This document shows, one piece after another, positions 30,315-43,250 of a stretch of DNA of 64,000 nucleotides (position 1 is its first letter; every line of letters begins with the position of its first letter). The notes below the pieces were generated by a model. It saw only the letters and a program-made list of their open reading frames with translations, was not told the origin of the DNA and did no database searches. Location: NCBI RefSeq assembly GCF_009828095.1, contig NZ_WTYP01000002.1:191001-255000 (forward strand). The letters are read 5' to 3'. The translations under genes and the position numbers were made by a program. The DNA comes from Pontixanthobacter luteolus. Lineage in GTDB: Bacteria; Pseudomonadota; Alphaproteobacteria; Sphingomonadales; Sphingomonadaceae.

Positions 30315-31868
30315 TCAGTCGGGCAAGCCAATCCGCTCTGCCTCTGCCCGCAATTCTGTTTTCAGCAGCTTGCCGATGTGGCTGCGGGGCATTTCATCGA
30401 TTGCATGCAATTGAGCCAGACGCTGGGTCTTGCCCAGCCGTGCATTGACCGCTTGCTGCACTGCCGCGGGTTCTGCTTCCCCTTCCATCACAACGAAGCC
30501 GACCGGGGTTTCTCCCCATTTGCGGCTTGGGACGCCGATCACGGCAGCCTCTTTCACGCCCTCTTCCTTGAGCAGCTCGTTTTCCAGATCGACCGGATAG
30601 ATATTGAAACCGCCGGAAATGATCATGTCCTTCTCGCGCCCGACGAGTTCGACGAAACCGTCTTCGTCGACCCGGCCGATGTCGCCCATCCGCATCCACC
30701 ATTCGCCGGTGTCCGGATCGATCCACTGTGCCTCCGATGTCTTGTCAGGGCGGTTCTTGTAACCGCTCATCATCGCCGGGCCGCGTCCGATCAGCTCGCC
30801 TGCTTCACCCGGGGGCAGCAGCCGGCCCTGCTTGTCCATCACCTTCAGCTGGCTGCCCGGTGCCGGCTGACCCACAGTATGCAGCTTGTCGGGATGCTCA
30901 TGCGCTTGCAGCAGGCAGACAACGCCGCCTTCGGTCATCGAATAAATCTCGATCAACCCGCCAGGCATTCGTTTTAGCACTTTCGCTTTCAGCTCGGCAG
31001 AAAACGGCGCGGAGGTGCAGTATTTGATCTGCAGGCTGGACAGGTCGAAATCGTCAAAGGCGGGCTCATCCATCAGCCGTTGATACTGAACCGGGACCAG
31101 CATGGTGGTGGTTACACGGTCACGCTGGGCAAGCTCGAGCCACTTCTTCGTGCCGAATTTACCCATGATCGTCACCGTGCCGCCAGCCAGCAAGGCAGAA
31201 AGAAATGCGACCATGGTGGTGTTTGAATAAAGCGGTGTCGATGTCAGCGAACGCACCTCGCGGTTTGCCGCGAGATAGGATGCTGCGGTTGCTGCGAACT
31301 GCCGCCAGCGCATCAGGTGCGAATGCACGATCCCTTTGGGAATGCCGGTGGTCCCGCTGGAATAGATGATGTTAAAAGGCTCTTCTCCGCGCGGAACGAA
31401 AGGCGATGCCTTCGCGCCTTCCTGCCCCATCCATGCGTCCAGCTCCTCGTCCAGAACGATCCGGTCGAGGCCAGCCATGAAATCATCACCCAGTTCGGTC
31501 AGCTTGGCCCGGTCGATGAACAGATGCCGTGCGCCAGAATCCTTTGCCATGCCTTCAAGCTGCTGCGGGCTGGCGCTGGTCGTCAGCGGGGCCGCCACAC
31601 CGCCGGCGAGGACTGCGGCGAGGAACACCAGACCGTAGTTGACAGTCGAAGTGCCAAGGATGGCGACCGATTGCCCCTGCTGCAGGCCGGTTTCCTGGAG
31701 GCGCGATGCGATACGCTCTATCCGGTCCACCATTTCGCGCCAATTCAGTTCGACATCATCGTCGCGCATCGCGGGTTTGTCTGGCTGAATATCAGCCCAA
31801 AGCCGGAAGATTTCCCGGTAAGTACCGTAAGGCGCGCTGAGTTTCTCGAGCATGTTTTCCTGAGTCAT
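30315..31868 (-). CDS. AMP-dependent acyl-CoA synthetase (ligase)
   Basis: 517 residues. Class I adenylate-forming enzyme: the P-loop YSSGTTGIPKGIVHS, YSMTEGG, GDIGRVDEDGFVELVGREKDMIISGGFN, and the C-terminal catalytic Lys in MPRSHIGKLLKTELR. It activates a carboxylic acid to an acyl-AMP and then an acyl-CoA; the acid substrate cannot be read from sequence. It is cytoplasmic and lies 30 bases behind sdaA on the same strand. Confidence 0.9.
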   Translation of the reverse strand: MTQENMLEKLSAPYGTYREIFRLWADIQPDKPAMRDDDVELNWREMVDRIERIASRLQETGLQQGQSVAILGTSTVNYGLVFLAAVLAGGVAAPLTTSASPQQLEGMAKDSGARHLFIDRAKLTELGDDFMAGLDRIVLDEELDAWMGQEGAKASPFVPRGEEPFNIIYSSGTTGIPKGIVHSHLMRWRQFAATAASYLAANREVRSLTSTPLYSNTTMVAFLSALLAGGTVTIMGKFGTKKWLELAQRDRVTTTMLVPVQYQRLMDEPAFDDFDLSSLQIKYCTSAPFSAELKAKVLKRMPGGLIEIYSMTEGGVVCLLQAHEHPDKLHTVGQPAPGSQLKVMDKQGRLLPPGEAGELIGRGPAMMSGYKNRPDKTSEAQWIDPDTGEWWMRMGDIGRVDEDGFVELVGREKDMIISGGFNIYPVDLENELLKEEGVKEAAVIGVPSRKWGETPVGFVVMEGEAEPAAVQQAVNARLGKTQRLAQLHAIDEMPRSHIGKLLKTELRAEAERIGLPD

Positions 31869-31898
31869 GTCCGGACCCTAACCGGACCGCTCAGGCAA

Positions 31899-33281
31899 TC
31901 AACATTCGATTACGTTTACCGCCAGTCCGCCCTGACTGGTTTCCTTGTACTTGGTCGACATGTCGAGGCCGGTCTGGCGCATCGTTTCGATAACCTGGTC
32001 AAGCGAAACGAGGGTCATTTCATCGCGGTGCAAGGCCAGCCGCGCGGCGTTCACCGCCTTGACTGCGCCGATCGCATTGCGTTCGATGCAGGGGACCTGC
32101 ACCAGCCCGCCCACCGGGTCGCAGGTCAGGCCAAGATTGTGTTCCATCCCGATTTCGGCGGCGCTGGCGATCTGCGTTGGCGATCCGCCCCACAATGCAG
32201 CGAGCCCGCCCGCTGCCATCGAACAGGCAACACCGACTTCGCCCTGACAGCCCATCTCTGCACCCGAAATCGAGGCGCGCTGTTTGTAAAGCAGCCCGAT
32301 CGCGCCAGCAGTCAGCAGGAATTTACGCCTGCTGTCACGGCACGCACGGTCTTCGGCATCAAGGCAGTAGAACCGCATGACCGCAGGCAGGATGCCCGCT
32401 GCGCCATTGGTGGGCGCGGTCACCACCTTGCCCCCGGCGGCGTTTTCTTCGTTCACTGCCATCGCGAAACAATTGAGCCAATCGAACAATTGTTCGCGTT
32501 CGTTCGATTGCGGCGCGCCGTCCAGCTTCGCCCACAATTCAGGCGCACGCCGGCGCACATTCAATCCGCCGGGCAGGATACCGGTCTGCTGCAGGCCGCG
32601 CGCAATGCAATCGTCCATTGCCTGCGCAATATTGTCGATGCCCGAGCACGTTTTCGCGCGGGGCCGCATCGCGTCCTCATTGGCCAGCACAATTTCGTGG
32701 ATCGGCAATTCATGCTCGGCAGACAGGGCCAGCAATTCAGCCGCCGATCCGAAAGCAAACGGCACTGCACTGCCAACGGTAATGCGGTCGTTTTTCGGCG
32801 GGTTTTTCAGCTGCCTTTCGGTCGCGATGAAGCCGCCGCCGGTCGAATAATAGGTCCGGTCCGAAAGCAGCTCCCCTTGGCGGTCGAACGCGCGCAAGCG
32901 CATCCCGTTGGGGTGCAGCGCAGGCACGATGTGTCCGGCCAAATCCACATCGGCACGGCTGTCGAAGCCGATATCGCGCTTCCCACAAAGCGGCAGGATG
33001 CTTTCATTTTCCAGGCGTGCCATCTGCGCTTCGGCCACGGCCGGATCGAAAGTCTCCGGCTTGTGCCCCATCAGCCCCAGGATCGCAGCTCTGGGTGTAC
33101 CGTGACCCACCCCGGTCAGCGCCAATGAGCCTTGCAATTCGATATGCACACGTTCGGCACGGTCCAGCTTGCCCGACCGCTTCAGCGCCTTCAGAAACAT
33201 GGCAGATATGCGCATCGGGCCGACCGTATGCGAACTGGAGGGGCCAATCCCGATCCGGAAAATATCGAGCACAGAAAGCAT
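31899..33281 (-). CDS. sdaA: L-serine ammonia-lyase (serine dehydratase), iron-sulfur type
   Basis: 460 residues from the ATG at 33281; an upstream TTG would extend it. The start MLSVLDIFRIGIGPSSSHTVGPM is the family signature for the alpha/beta fused form, and TGAIGLLYKQRASISGAEMGCQGEVGVACSMAA and GLTCDPVGGLVQVPCIERN contain the cysteines for the Fe4S4 cluster. It deaminates serine to pyruvate in the cytoplasm. The order on the minus strand is ZIP transporter, sdaA, acyl-CoA ligase. A palindrome sits 38 bases upstream. Confidence 0.94.
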   Translation of the reverse strand: MLSVLDIFRIGIGPSSSHTVGPMRISAMFLKALKRSGKLDRAERVHIELQGSLALTGVGHGTPRAAILGLMGHKPETFDPAVAEAQMARLENESILPLCGKRDIGFDSRADVDLAGHIVPALHPNGMRLRAFDRQGELLSDRTYYSTGGGFIATERQLKNPPKNDRITVGSAVPFAFGSAAELLALSAEHELPIHEIVLANEDAMRPRAKTCSGIDNIAQAMDDCIARGLQQTGILPGGLNVRRRAPELWAKLDGAPQSNEREQLFDWLNCFAMAVNEENAAGGKVVTAPTNGAAGILPAVMRFYCLDAEDRACRDSRRKFLLTAGAIGLLYKQRASISGAEMGCQGEVGVACSMAAGGLAALWGGSPTQIASAAEIGMEHNLGLTCDPVGGLVQVPCIERNAIGAVKAVNAARLALHRDEMTLVSLDQVIETMRQTGLDMSTKYKETSQGGLAVNVIEC

Positions 33282-33319
33282 GCCGTCTTCGTTGCGCCGG
33301 TGCTTGCCCTGCGTCAACC

Positions 33320-36682
<3,363 letters not shown>

Positions 36683-36697
36683 AGGCAGGCGACGGGT

Positions 36698-37498
36698 ATG
36701 AGCAAACGCCTGTCGGAGCGGCTGCGCAACCCGTTCGCCCGGAATACGGTCACGCCTGCGAAGTTCGGCATGTCGCGGCAAAAATCCGAGAACCATCCAC
36801 TGTGGCTGGCACTGGCCGCAGCGATCATCATCGTTCTGCCAAAACTGCCGCTCGGCAATTACATAATCTATCCGTTCATGATCCTGACCACGTGGTTTCA
36901 TGAGATGGGGCACGGGCTGACGGCAATCCTGCTGGGGCACGAATTCAAGGAGCTGGTAATCTTTGCCAGCGGGAGCGGATACGCTCTCACAATGTCGCCG
37001 CCAGACACCTTTGCGTTGTCGCAGGCACTCATCAGCATGGGCGGACCGCTGGGTCCGGCGATTTTCGGATCACTGCTGATTCTGGCCTCGCAAACCGACC
37101 GGGCACGGCGGCTGGCGCTGTACACGCTGGGTTTCGTGATCATCCTGTCGACTGCAATCTGGGTCAGGAGCCTGGTCGGCTGGCTGGTCCTGCTGCCGAT
37201 GGGTGCTGCGATCCTTTTCACCGCGCAGAAAGCCACTCCGGAAATCAGCCGCTTTGCAGTGCAGTTTCTGGGCGTGAATGCGGCGATCAGCATGTTCGGG
37301 CAGTGGCGCTATCTGTTTTCGGTCGGCGGAACGATTGGCGGATCGCATCAGAAATCCGATACCGCAGCGATTGCAGATCAGCTGCATTTGCCGCACTGGT
37401 TCTGGGCAAGCGGGCTGATCCTGATTGGCTTGTTGATGATTGGTGCCAGCCTGTACCGTGTCTTGCGCAAGCGGGACACGCAGTGGACGGTCCATTGA
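36698..37498 (+). CDS. M50-like membrane metalloprotease
   Basis: 266 residues, starting 15 bases after gyrB. The zinc motif HEMGH (His68, Glu69, His72) lies within a membrane helix, and a second region ISMGGPLGPAIFGS contains the small-residue motif seen in M50B (YdcF/YdjX-like) proteins. About six membrane helices follow. Family members resemble site-2 proteases; no LDG motif of canonical S2P is clearly present, so the second zinc ligand is uncertain. Substrate unknown. An inner-membrane protein. Confidence 0.82.
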   Translation: MSKRLSERLRNPFARNTVTPAKFGMSRQKSENHPLWLALAAAIIIVLPKLPLGNYIIYPFMILTTWFHEMGHGLTAILLGHEFKELVIFASGSGYALTMSPPDTFALSQALISMGGPLGPAIFGSLLILASQTDRARRLALYTLGFVIILSTAIWVRSLVGWLVLLPMGAAILFTAQKATPEISRFAVQFLGVNAAISMFGQWRYLFSVGGTIGGSHQKSDTAAIADQLHLPHWFWASGLILIGLLMIGASLYRVLRKRDTQWTVH

Positions 37499-37550
37499 CG
37501 ACCCGCAGCAACGAAGCGCGGGGCAGGCTGATATACGGGGAGGGCCAACA

Positions 37551-38627
37551 ATGACGGATCAGACAAGCAAGATCGGCATCGAACGGGGCGGTTTCATCCT
37601 GTTCCTTGCGTTGGTCACTCTGGGTGTCATCCTCGTGGTGCTGCCTTTTGCGCGCCCGCTGTTGTGGGCCGCGCTGGCTGCGATCATGTTCCAGCCGCTA
37701 TACCGATGGATGCTACCCCGCTGCGGCGACAGCCCGAACAGGGCGGCAATTGCCACCTTGCTGATCATTACCTTTGCCGTGGTCCTGCCTACATTCCTGA
37801 TCGGCAGTGTGGTTATCGAAGAAGCGGTTGCGGTGTTCTTTGCCTTTCGCGACGGCAATATCGACGTGTCGGCTTGGTTCACGCAGGTGTTTGACGCATT
37901 GCCCGGCGGCATCCAGTCCGCGCTGGAAAGCTTTGGCCTCGGCAATCTCGACGGGCTTATCAACCGCACGCAGGATTTTGCTCGCGAAAGCACCGGCATG
38001 ATCGCCCAGCGCGCTGTGGCCATCGGCAGCAGCGCCGCAGGGTTTGTGCTGGCATTCGGCGTCGGACTTTACGTCACCTATTTCCTGCTTCGCGACGGGA
38101 AGAAGATCGGAGCGGCTGTCGTGGCAGGGCTGCCGATGCAACCCGCGATTGCAAATGAATTGGCGGAAAAATTCCTGTCCATCGTTCGCGCCACGATCAA
38201 GGGATCGGTGGTCGTCGGGCTGGTTCAGGGCGCACTCGGGGCGATCACTTTCTGGATCGTCGGGATGCCATCGGTGATGCTGTTCGGCCTGCTGATGGCA
38301 GTGTTCTCCCTGCTCCCCGCACTTGGCCCTGCGCTGGTATGGGCACCGGTTGCGATTTACCTGCTCGCCACGGGGGCTATCTGGCAGGGGGTCGTGGTCA
38401 TCGCCTCCGGCGTGCTGGTGATCGGCATGGCGGACAATGTCCTGCGGCCCATTCTGGTGGGGCGGGATACCGGCATCCCCGACTGGATCATCCTGATCAC
38501 AACGCTGGGCGGAATTGGCCTGATGGGTCTTGCCGGAATCGTGGTCGGCCCGTTGCTTGGCGGCCTGTTCCTCGCCGGATGGACCATCGCGCGGCAGCAG
38601 CGCGAAGCCGAAGCGGCCGTCTTATAG
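37551..38627 (+). CDS. AI-2E family transporter
   Basis: 358 residues from the ATG at 37551 (GGGGAGG upstream); an earlier in-frame start overlaps the previous gene. Eight hydrophobic segments, with the family features FGVGLYVTYFLLRDGKKI, FWIVGMPSVMLFGLLMAVFSLLPALGPALVW and LGGIGLMGLAGIVVGPLLGGLF. The family was named for an autoinducer-2 exporter, but most members have other or unknown substrates, so no transport role is assigned. Inner membrane. Confidence 0.9.
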   Translation: MTDQTSKIGIERGGFILFLALVTLGVILVVLPFARPLLWAALAAIMFQPLYRWMLPRCGDSPNRAAIATLLIITFAVVLPTFLIGSVVIEEAVAVFFAFRDGNIDVSAWFTQVFDALPGGIQSALESFGLGNLDGLINRTQDFARESTGMIAQRAVAIGSSAAGFVLAFGVGLYVTYFLLRDGKKIGAAVVAGLPMQPAIANELAEKFLSIVRATIKGSVVVGLVQGALGAITFWIVGMPSVMLFGLLMAVFSLLPALGPALVWAPVAIYLLATGAIWQGVVVIASGVLVIGMADNVLRPILVGRDTGIPDWIILITTLGGIGLMGLAGIVVGPLLGGLFLAGWTIARQQREAEAAVL

Positions 38628-38635
38628 CGTGACCT

Positions 38636-39832
38636 GTGGCTGATCGCGTGACCTATGATGCCATCATCCTTGGCGGCGGAGCTGCCGGCCTGTTCTGCGC
38701 CGCACGTGCAGGGCAGCGCGGCAAGCGTGTACTGGTGCTCGAACGCGCCGCCAAACCGGGGAAGAAAATCCTGATTTCAGGCGGCGGGCGGTGCAATTTC
38801 ACCAATATCGGCGCGGGGCCTGCCAATTACCTTTCCGCCAATCCCCATTTCGCCAAGTCTGCGCTCAGCCGTTACACGCCCCGCGATTTCCTGGACCTTG
38901 TCGAAAGCCACGAAATTGCCTGGCACGAGAAAACTCTGGGCCAGTTGTTCTGCGATGACAGTGCCAAACAGATTGTCGCGATGCTGCTGTCCGAATGCGA
39001 AAAGGCGGCCGAGTTCGGCGGACAGGTCGACCTGCTGTGCGATCACGAAGTAACCGATGTGGCGTACGAAGACGGTGCCTATCTGGTAACTGCCAATGGT
39101 ACACTGTTCGGTGCGCACACTCTGGTCATTGCGACCGGCGGGCCGTCGATCCCGAAAATGGGCGCGACCGGATTTGCCTATGACCTTGCGCGCCAATTCG
39201 GTCTGAAAGTGGTCGAGCCCCGGCCTGCGCTCGTCCCGCTGACGCTGGGCGGCGAAGATGTGCTGTTCCGCGATCTGTCCGGCGTCGCGGCTCAGGTCGA
39301 TGCGCATTGCGGCAAGACACAATTTCGCGAAGCGGCACTGTTCACGCACCGGGGGCTTTCCGGCCCATCGATCCTGCAAATCTCGTCTTACTGGCAACAT
39401 GGCCGACCGATTGCGATCAATTTTCTGCCGCAGCACGGCGAGGGGTGGCTGCTCAATGCCAAGAACGAGCAGCCGCGAAGCACCCTGAAATCCCGCCTCA
39501 AGGAAGACTTGCCTGATAGGCTGGCGACTACGCTGGCTGAAAGGATCGGCATCGAAACCGAGCTTGGCAACACGCCGGACAAGGCACTGCGGCAGGCAGA
39601 GGCCCGGCTTGCCCGATGGGAATTTTGCCCCAACGGGACCGAGGGGTTTGCCAAGGCTGAAGTCACTGCGGGGGGAATCGATACTGCCGAACTTTCATCA
39701 AAGACGATGGAGTCCAGGAAGCAACCCGGCCTTTACGCGATTGGCGAGGCGGTCGATGTCACCGGCTGGCTGGGCGGCTATAACTTTCAATGGGCATGGG
39801 CATCTGCAGAGGCCGCAGCGCAGGCGATCTGA
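38636..39832 (+). CDS. HI0933-family FAD-dependent oxidoreductase
   Basis: 398 residues from the GTG at 38636. The dinucleotide fold IILGGGAAGLFCAARAGQRGKRVLVLERA is followed by KPGKKILISGGGRCNFTNIG, a hallmark of HI0933/YhiN-like flavoproteins. Further features are FTHRGLSGPSILQIS and ITAGGI-like VTAGGIDTAEL, ending VDVTGWLGGYNFQWAWASA. Reductase substrate unknown. It follows the AI-2E gene by 8 bases. Confidence 0.9.
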   Translation: MADRVTYDAIILGGGAAGLFCAARAGQRGKRVLVLERAAKPGKKILISGGGRCNFTNIGAGPANYLSANPHFAKSALSRYTPRDFLDLVESHEIAWHEKTLGQLFCDDSAKQIVAMLLSECEKAAEFGGQVDLLCDHEVTDVAYEDGAYLVTANGTLFGAHTLVIATGGPSIPKMGATGFAYDLARQFGLKVVEPRPALVPLTLGGEDVLFRDLSGVAAQVDAHCGKTQFREAALFTHRGLSGPSILQISSYWQHGRPIAINFLPQHGEGWLLNAKNEQPRSTLKSRLKEDLPDRLATTLAERIGIETELGNTPDKALRQAEARLARWEFCPNGTEGFAKAEVTAGGIDTAELSSKTMESRKQPGLYAIGEAVDVTGWLGGYNFQWAWASAEAAAQAI

Positions 39833-39905
39833 CTGGCTGTCTGACAGGCTGGCTGAAAGGCGGCGCGGTCTTTACATCGTCATCTTGAAGCACCACCGAC
39901 ACTTC

Positions 39906-41678
39906 ATGACATTTTTGCCCCGCACATCGCCCCGTATATCGCCCCGCGCATCGATTGCCGCCGTCTTGTCTGCCCTTGCCTTGTCGGCCTGTTCGACATT
40001 GCCCGATGCAGCGCCGCGTGCCGCGCCGGAACCAGCGACTCTCAAGATCGTCGGGCTGAATGATTTCCACGGCAACATCGAACCGATCCGCAGACCGATA
40101 AACGTAACCGACAATGCTGGCGAGACGCGGCAAGTGCACGCGGCTGGCGCGGCCTATCTGGCATCGGCGGTGCGCAAATATCGTGAGGGCGGAGATTACA
40201 GCCTGGTTATCGCAGCGGGCGACCTGATCGGCGGCAGCCCGCTTGCCTCTTCCATCTTTCTCGATGAACCGGCCATTGGCGCGATGAACCGGATCGGGCT
40301 GGATTTCAACGCAGTCGGCAATCACGAATTTGACCGCGGCTGGCGCGAACTGAAACGCATTCAGAACGGCGGCTGCGAGAAAACCGGTCTGCGCGAACCG
40401 TGTCAGGTCGAAAACCCCTATCCGGGCGCTGAATTCCGCTTTCTGGCCTCGAATGTCATCATGCCCGACGGGACCACACTGTTCCCGTCATACGGCGTAC
40501 GCCGCTTCGGCGAAGGCGCTGCTGAACTGGCAGTTGGCGTCATCGGTCTGACGCTGAAAGATACACCGACCCTCGTCACCCCGAGCGGAGTCGCAGGGCT
40601 GACCTTTGCTGACGAAGCGGCATCGATCAATGCAGTCGTCCCTGAGCTGGTGAAGCAGGATGTCGACCTGATCGTGGTGTCGATCCATCAGGGGCTTTAC
40701 ACCGAAGTCGGCTATAACGACAAAAGCTGCGGCGGCGTTTCCGGACCGCTGATCGACATTCTGAAACAGGTCGATCCGCGAGTCGATGTGGTTATTTCGG
40801 GCCATACACACCGCGCCTACGTTTGCGATTTTTCCGCCATCGACCCGCAGCGCGAATTCCTGGTTACCAGCGCCGGATATGGCGGATCCATGCTGACCGA
40901 CATCACGCTGACGGTCGATCCGGTGAGCGGCACGGTGCTGAGCAAATCGGCCGACAACATCGTCGTGCAAATCGCGGGTGAGGATGATGCGGCAGACGCA
41001 TCGCTGGAAATATTCCAAGCCGACACCGAAGTTGCCGCTTATGTCGCGCAATACGTGGCCGCCTCAAGCGCGGCGGCACAGCGCCCGGTAGGGAAAATCC
41101 CGGCTCCGGCTGATGATCCCGGCCCGTCAACCGAAGAAACCGCGCTGGGCAATCTGATCGCGGATGCCCAGCTGTTCGGCACGCTGGATGCCGGCGCGCA
41201 GATCGCCTTCATGAACAATTCGGGTATCCGCACGGGATTGCGCCCTACCGATGACGGCACGATCACCTTCGGCGACATCTACACGGTCCAGCCGTTCGGC
41301 AACACGCTGGTCACGAAAAGCTTTACCGGGGCGCAATTGCTGGCCCTGCTGGAACAGCAATTCGACGATCAGGGATTTGTTCAGACATTCTCCGCCTCGC
41401 AAGGTTTCACGATGAGCTGGGATATGTCGCGGCCCATGGGTAGCCGGGTTGTTTCAGCGATGCTGAATGGCGCGCCTATCGATCCCGCTGCGACTTACCG
41501 CATCACCATGAACAGCTTTCTGGCAGCAGGCGGCGACAGCTTCACGGTGTTTGAAGAGGGAACAGATGTCGTGAACGGGCCGGTCGATCTGGACGTGATG
41601 CAAGCCTATCTGGCGCAGCAGGAAGTCACGCCATTACCGGCGATCGGACGGATGCAGGATATTACTCCCGGCAGCTGA
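39906..41678 (+). CDS. 5'-nucleotidase/metallophosphatase lipoprotein
   Basis: 590 residues from the ATG at 39906. A lipoprotein signal ends in LSAC with Cys29. Metal-binding motifs of the UshA/5'-nucleotidase family: LNDFHGNIEP, GDLIGG, GNHEFDRG and SGHTHRAY. The C-terminal 5'-nucleotidase domain starts near residue 380: NLIADAQLFG, MNNSGIRTGL, GDIYTVQPFGNTLV, then ITMNSFLAAGGD. It removes phosphate from nucleotides outside the cytoplasm and is probably outer-membrane-anchored. It supports nucleoside scavenging. Confidence 0.93.
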   Translation: MTFLPRTSPRISPRASIAAVLSALALSACSTLPDAAPRAAPEPATLKIVGLNDFHGNIEPIRRPINVTDNAGETRQVHAAGAAYLASAVRKYREGGDYSLVIAAGDLIGGSPLASSIFLDEPAIGAMNRIGLDFNAVGNHEFDRGWRELKRIQNGGCEKTGLREPCQVENPYPGAEFRFLASNVIMPDGTTLFPSYGVRRFGEGAAELAVGVIGLTLKDTPTLVTPSGVAGLTFADEAASINAVVPELVKQDVDLIVVSIHQGLYTEVGYNDKSCGGVSGPLIDILKQVDPRVDVVISGHTHRAYVCDFSAIDPQREFLVTSAGYGGSMLTDITLTVDPVSGTVLSKSADNIVVQIAGEDDAADASLEIFQADTEVAAYVAQYVAASSAAAQRPVGKIPAPADDPGPSTEETALGNLIADAQLFGTLDAGAQIAFMNNSGIRTGLRPTDDGTITFGDIYTVQPFGNTLVTKSFTGAQLLALLEQQFDDQGFVQTFSASQGFTMSWDMSRPMGSRVVSAMLNGAPIDPAATYRITMNSFLAAGGDSFTVFEEGTDVVNGPVDLDVMQAYLAQQEVTPLPAIGRMQDITPGS

Positions 41679-41711
41679 CCATTAACTGGCCAATCGGGCA
41701 AACAATCCGCC

Positions 41712-42338
41712 TCAGGCGGAACGCAGGCCGGTAACACCGCGGGCGCCGCCATCTTGTGCGCTAAGCCCGGCAAACATGGTGTCGATAATCTGCGCCAGCT
41801 TGTCCAGCTGCAGCCTGTCTTCCAGCATCATCAGCATTTGCGGCGAGGTGTAGCAGACCACCATCTGGTTAATCAGCGTCAGCGCGCGGTCTATCTTCAG
41901 CCCTTCGAAATACCCTTCGGCCTGCGCCTGCGCGACCAGTTCGCTGAGGTAGTGATCGGCCAGATCGATATATCCGCGCACCTGCTCGAAACGGGCGGTG
42001 CCCAGCTCGCAATAAAGCGCGAACGTATCGGGGCTGCGGCGGTAGCGTTCCTGTTCGCGCACGAACCGGCGGGCGTAAAATTCATAGAATTTGCGGCGGA
42101 TCGGAAGGTCTGACGCCAGCACCTCTTCCATGATTTCGATGTCGGGGGCGAACCAGTCTTCGACGATGGCGTCGAACAGGTCGCTTTCTTCGGGAAAAAT
42201 CGCCTCGATCCGGGCACGCGAAACCTGCGCTTCATGCGCCAGAGTGACGCGCGTCACCTCGGAACCGCGGCGTTCGGTTACTTCGAGCGCCAGAGCGGCA
42301 AGCCGCCTGCGTTCTTTTTCTGCATCTTCGCGCGTCAT
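41712..42338 (-). CDS. TetR/AcrR-family transcriptional regulator
   Basis: 208 residues. The N-terminal helix-turn-helix (residues about 10-55) is LALEVTERRGSEVTRVTLAHEAQVSRARIEAIFPEESDLFDAIV. The C-terminal ligand-binding part is alpha-helical. It lies 32 bases behind the PlsC-like gene on the same strand and near the leucine-degradation genes. It may regulate one of these, but this is inferred from position only. Its ligand and operator are unknown. Confidence 0.88.
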   Translation of the reverse strand: MTREDAEKERRRLAALALEVTERRGSEVTRVTLAHEAQVSRARIEAIFPEESDLFDAIVEDWFAPDIEIMEEVLASDLPIRRKFYEFYARRFVREQERYRRSPDTFALYCELGTARFEQVRGYIDLADHYLSELVAQAQAEGYFEGLKIDRALTLINQMVVCYTSPQMLMMLEDRLQLDKLAQIIDTMFAGLSAQDGGARGVTGLRSA

Positions 42339-42370
42339 CGAACCTTCCCTGCCGCACTTGGCGGTGAGGG

Positions 42371-43030
42371 CTATTTAGGGTCGATCGCCGGGGACTCAAC
42401 CTCTTGTTCCGCCTGTATTTGGCGGGCCTGCTGTTCCAGCACCTTGTACCTGCCATATTCGGGGCGCTTCGACAGCATGAATTGGGCTATCTTGGCCAGA
42501 TCTGCGCCGTAATCCCCAGTCGGGTAAATCGGCGGACCAAAGCCCAGCATCATATCGTCGTTGCAGACCCAGGCCGGTACGATGGGGACATTTGCGGCCA
42601 TGGCAATATGATAGAACCCGGATTTCCAGCTACCGTCGCTCGCGCGGGTGCCCTCAGCCGCGATCACCAAGGCGAGCTGATCGCGCCGGGTAAATTCGGC
42701 GGCGACCTGATCGACCACATTGGCGCGTTTGGTCCGGTCGATGGGAATGCCGCCCATGTCGAGCATGAAGTTGCGCATGAAACCCTTGAACAGGGTGTGC
42801 TTGCCCATGAAGTTGGGATGGACGCCCTCTTCCTCGGTCGCGCCGAGGAAAAACACGAAATCCCAGTTGGACGTATGCGGCGCACCAGCAATGACAAATT
42901 TCGGCAGGTCGGGCAGGTGGCCGTCCAGCTTCCAGCCCTTCCAGTGATACAGCCAGATGATTATCCGCCGCACGATCCGCGACAAGACGGATCGTTGGCG
43001 AACCGGCTGGCTCGGCGATGTGTCGGACAT
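42371..43030 (-). CDS. 1-acyl-sn-glycerol-3-phosphate acyltransferase-like protein
   Basis: 219 residues from the ATG at 43030 (GGGAG upstream); the earlier in-frame ATG has no such signal. The acyltransferase motif HTSNWD (HxxxxD) and AAEGTRASDGSWKSGFYHIAMAANVPIVPAWV (the FPEGTR-like block, here AEGTR) identify the PlsC group. The first 30 residues are basic, then a WLYHWKGWKLDG segment sits close to the membrane. It probably transfers an acyl chain to a lipid intermediate; the exact substrate is unknown. It lies downstream of the MCC beta gene. Confidence 0.86.
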   Translation of the reverse strand: MSDTSPSQPVRQRSVLSRIVRRIIIWLYHWKGWKLDGHLPDLPKFVIAGAPHTSNWDFVFFLGATEEEGVHPNFMGKHTLFKGFMRNFMLDMGGIPIDRTKRANVVDQVAAEFTRRDQLALVIAAEGTRASDGSWKSGFYHIAMAANVPIVPAWVCNDDMMLGFGPPIYPTGDYGADLAKIAQFMLSKRPEYGRYKVLEQQARQIQAEQEVESPAIDPK

Positions 43031-43176
43031 GTTCTCTCCCAATGCCATCTGCCTAGCAGTTACGTAGGGGAATGCGAGAGGACGCACGCAAAATTCTGTT
43101 CAAGCGGGATACGGACTGATGCACCGGGCAAAGTCTCGGCGAAGCGGTCATTCTCATTGGCGGCGCGGCTTACTTG

Positions 43177-43248
43177 CTAAAGCGTTTTCCCCACCCATTC
43201 AGGCGACGGGTCCACCATTTTTTCTTCGCCCGCGATGATGGCATCCAT
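43177..43248 (-). CDS. Possible 23-residue micro-ORF behind the MCC beta gene
   Basis: The ATG lies 2 bases after the carboxylase stop; the AGGA in the last carboxylase codons is 8 bases before it and could serve as its Shine-Dalgarno. The peptide reads MDAIIAGEEK, MVDPSPEWVGKTL and then TAG. No family is recognised. It may be a real coupled micropeptide, the remnant of a lost downstream gene, or chance. Confidence 0.3.
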   Translation of the reverse strand: MDAIIAGEEKMVDPSPEWVGKTL

Positions 43249-43250
43249 GA

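Noticed and set aside
31317-33128. 603-codon plus-strand open frame antisense to the ligase and sdaA
   Set aside because: It crosses two real genes and their boundary, as expected for a chance frame in GC-rich DNA.
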